Shown here one piece after another: positions 63,815 to 64,000 of a stretch of 64,000 bases of DNA. The notes below the pieces were generated by a model. That model saw nothing but the letters and a program-made list of their open reading frames with translations, did no database searches and had not been told where the DNA came from. The DNA comes from Ashinkailepas kermadecensis (Eukaryota > Arthropoda > Thecostraca > Neolepadidae). The stretch's first letter is position 1. Every line of letters begins with the position of its first letter. The position numbers were made by a program, and so were the translations under genes. The DNA is taken from positions 662,501-726,500 of the forward strand of contig JAOTOM010005099.1 of assembly GCA_034440615.1 (NCBI GenBank). Direction: 5' to 3'.

Positions 63815-64000
63815 ACGCCGAAAGGTGGGGGTGTGAAGCGATGTCTGGCGAGTGCGCCGGGTGGATCCGAGAGGGCGCCATTCCGATCCTGGGGGGTGGG
63901 GGTGGGAAGCGATGTCTGGCAAGAGCGCCGGGCGGATCCGAGAGGGCGCCGTTCCGATCCTGGTGGGGGGGGTGGAAAGCAATGTCTGGCGAGGGTGCTG
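63815..64000 (+). repeat. Tandem repeat of about 75 bp, cut by the window end
   Basis: GCGATGTCTGGCGAGTGCGC with GGATCCGAGAGGGCGCC recurs at about 63838 and 63911, and a third unit begins near 63978. The array continues past the window. Confidence 0.85.

Overview
This is a eukaryotic window, most likely from an arthropod and perhaps a crustacean. Four things point that way: an ecdysteroid-kinase-like (CHK/EcKL) gene, a ZAD-like domain next to a C2H2 zinc-finger exon, short interstitial TTAGG runs (the common arthropod telomere unit), and a tRNA-derived SINE together with CR1-type LINEs. Species identity is inference. Nothing looks bacterial: genes are sparse and mobile or satellite DNA fills most of the window.

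Layout. 0.4-9.4 kb opens with a hAT-like terminus and a 21-bp minisatellite, then a long degenerate repeat field. 10.85-13.02 kb is a complete non-autonomous hAT-type element with 15-bp inverted ends and an 8-bp target duplication. 13-19 kb is gene-poor. 19.1-22.3 kb holds several tandem arrays, including a 173-bp satellite. 22.79-24.04 kb is a single-exon EcKL gene with minisatellites on both sides. 25.1-28.2 kb holds a suspicious tandem duplication and a foldback repeat. 28.3-35.2 kb is a 32-bp minisatellite that looks split by about 6 kb of other sequence, which includes a SINE and a broken transposase-like reading frame.

36-44.5 kb is the most gene-like minus-strand locus: a ZAD-like, Q/P-rich exon (about 44.5-43.4 kb) and an 11-finger C2H2 exon (about 39.1-37.8 kb). 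The C2H2 exon runs into a 50-copy, 36-bp array. The two exons may be one ZAD zinc-finger gene with SINE sequence in its intron. 44.5-46.15 kb is a 40-bp array that abuts an RNase H-bearing LINE remnant (46.2-47.4 kb).

49.5-61 kb is a stack of nested elements. A minus-strand CR1-like LINE (ORF1 with an SGNH-type esterase, ORF2 with endonuclease and RT) is interrupted by a plus-strand CR1-like LINE, a SINE and a TTAA-targeted MITE; the plus-strand LINE carries a second, piggyBac-like TTAA element. For both TTAA insertions, removing the element and one TTAA restores the LINE reading frame. 61.6-62.8 kb is a long-inverted-repeat element with an 11-bp target duplication inside another LINE ORF1 fragment. 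The window ends in a 75-bp tandem array.

Only two loci look like host protein genes: the EcKL gene (high confidence) and the ZAD/C2H2 locus (good confidence for domains, moderate for gene structure). Most other open frames come from arrays or degraded transposons.
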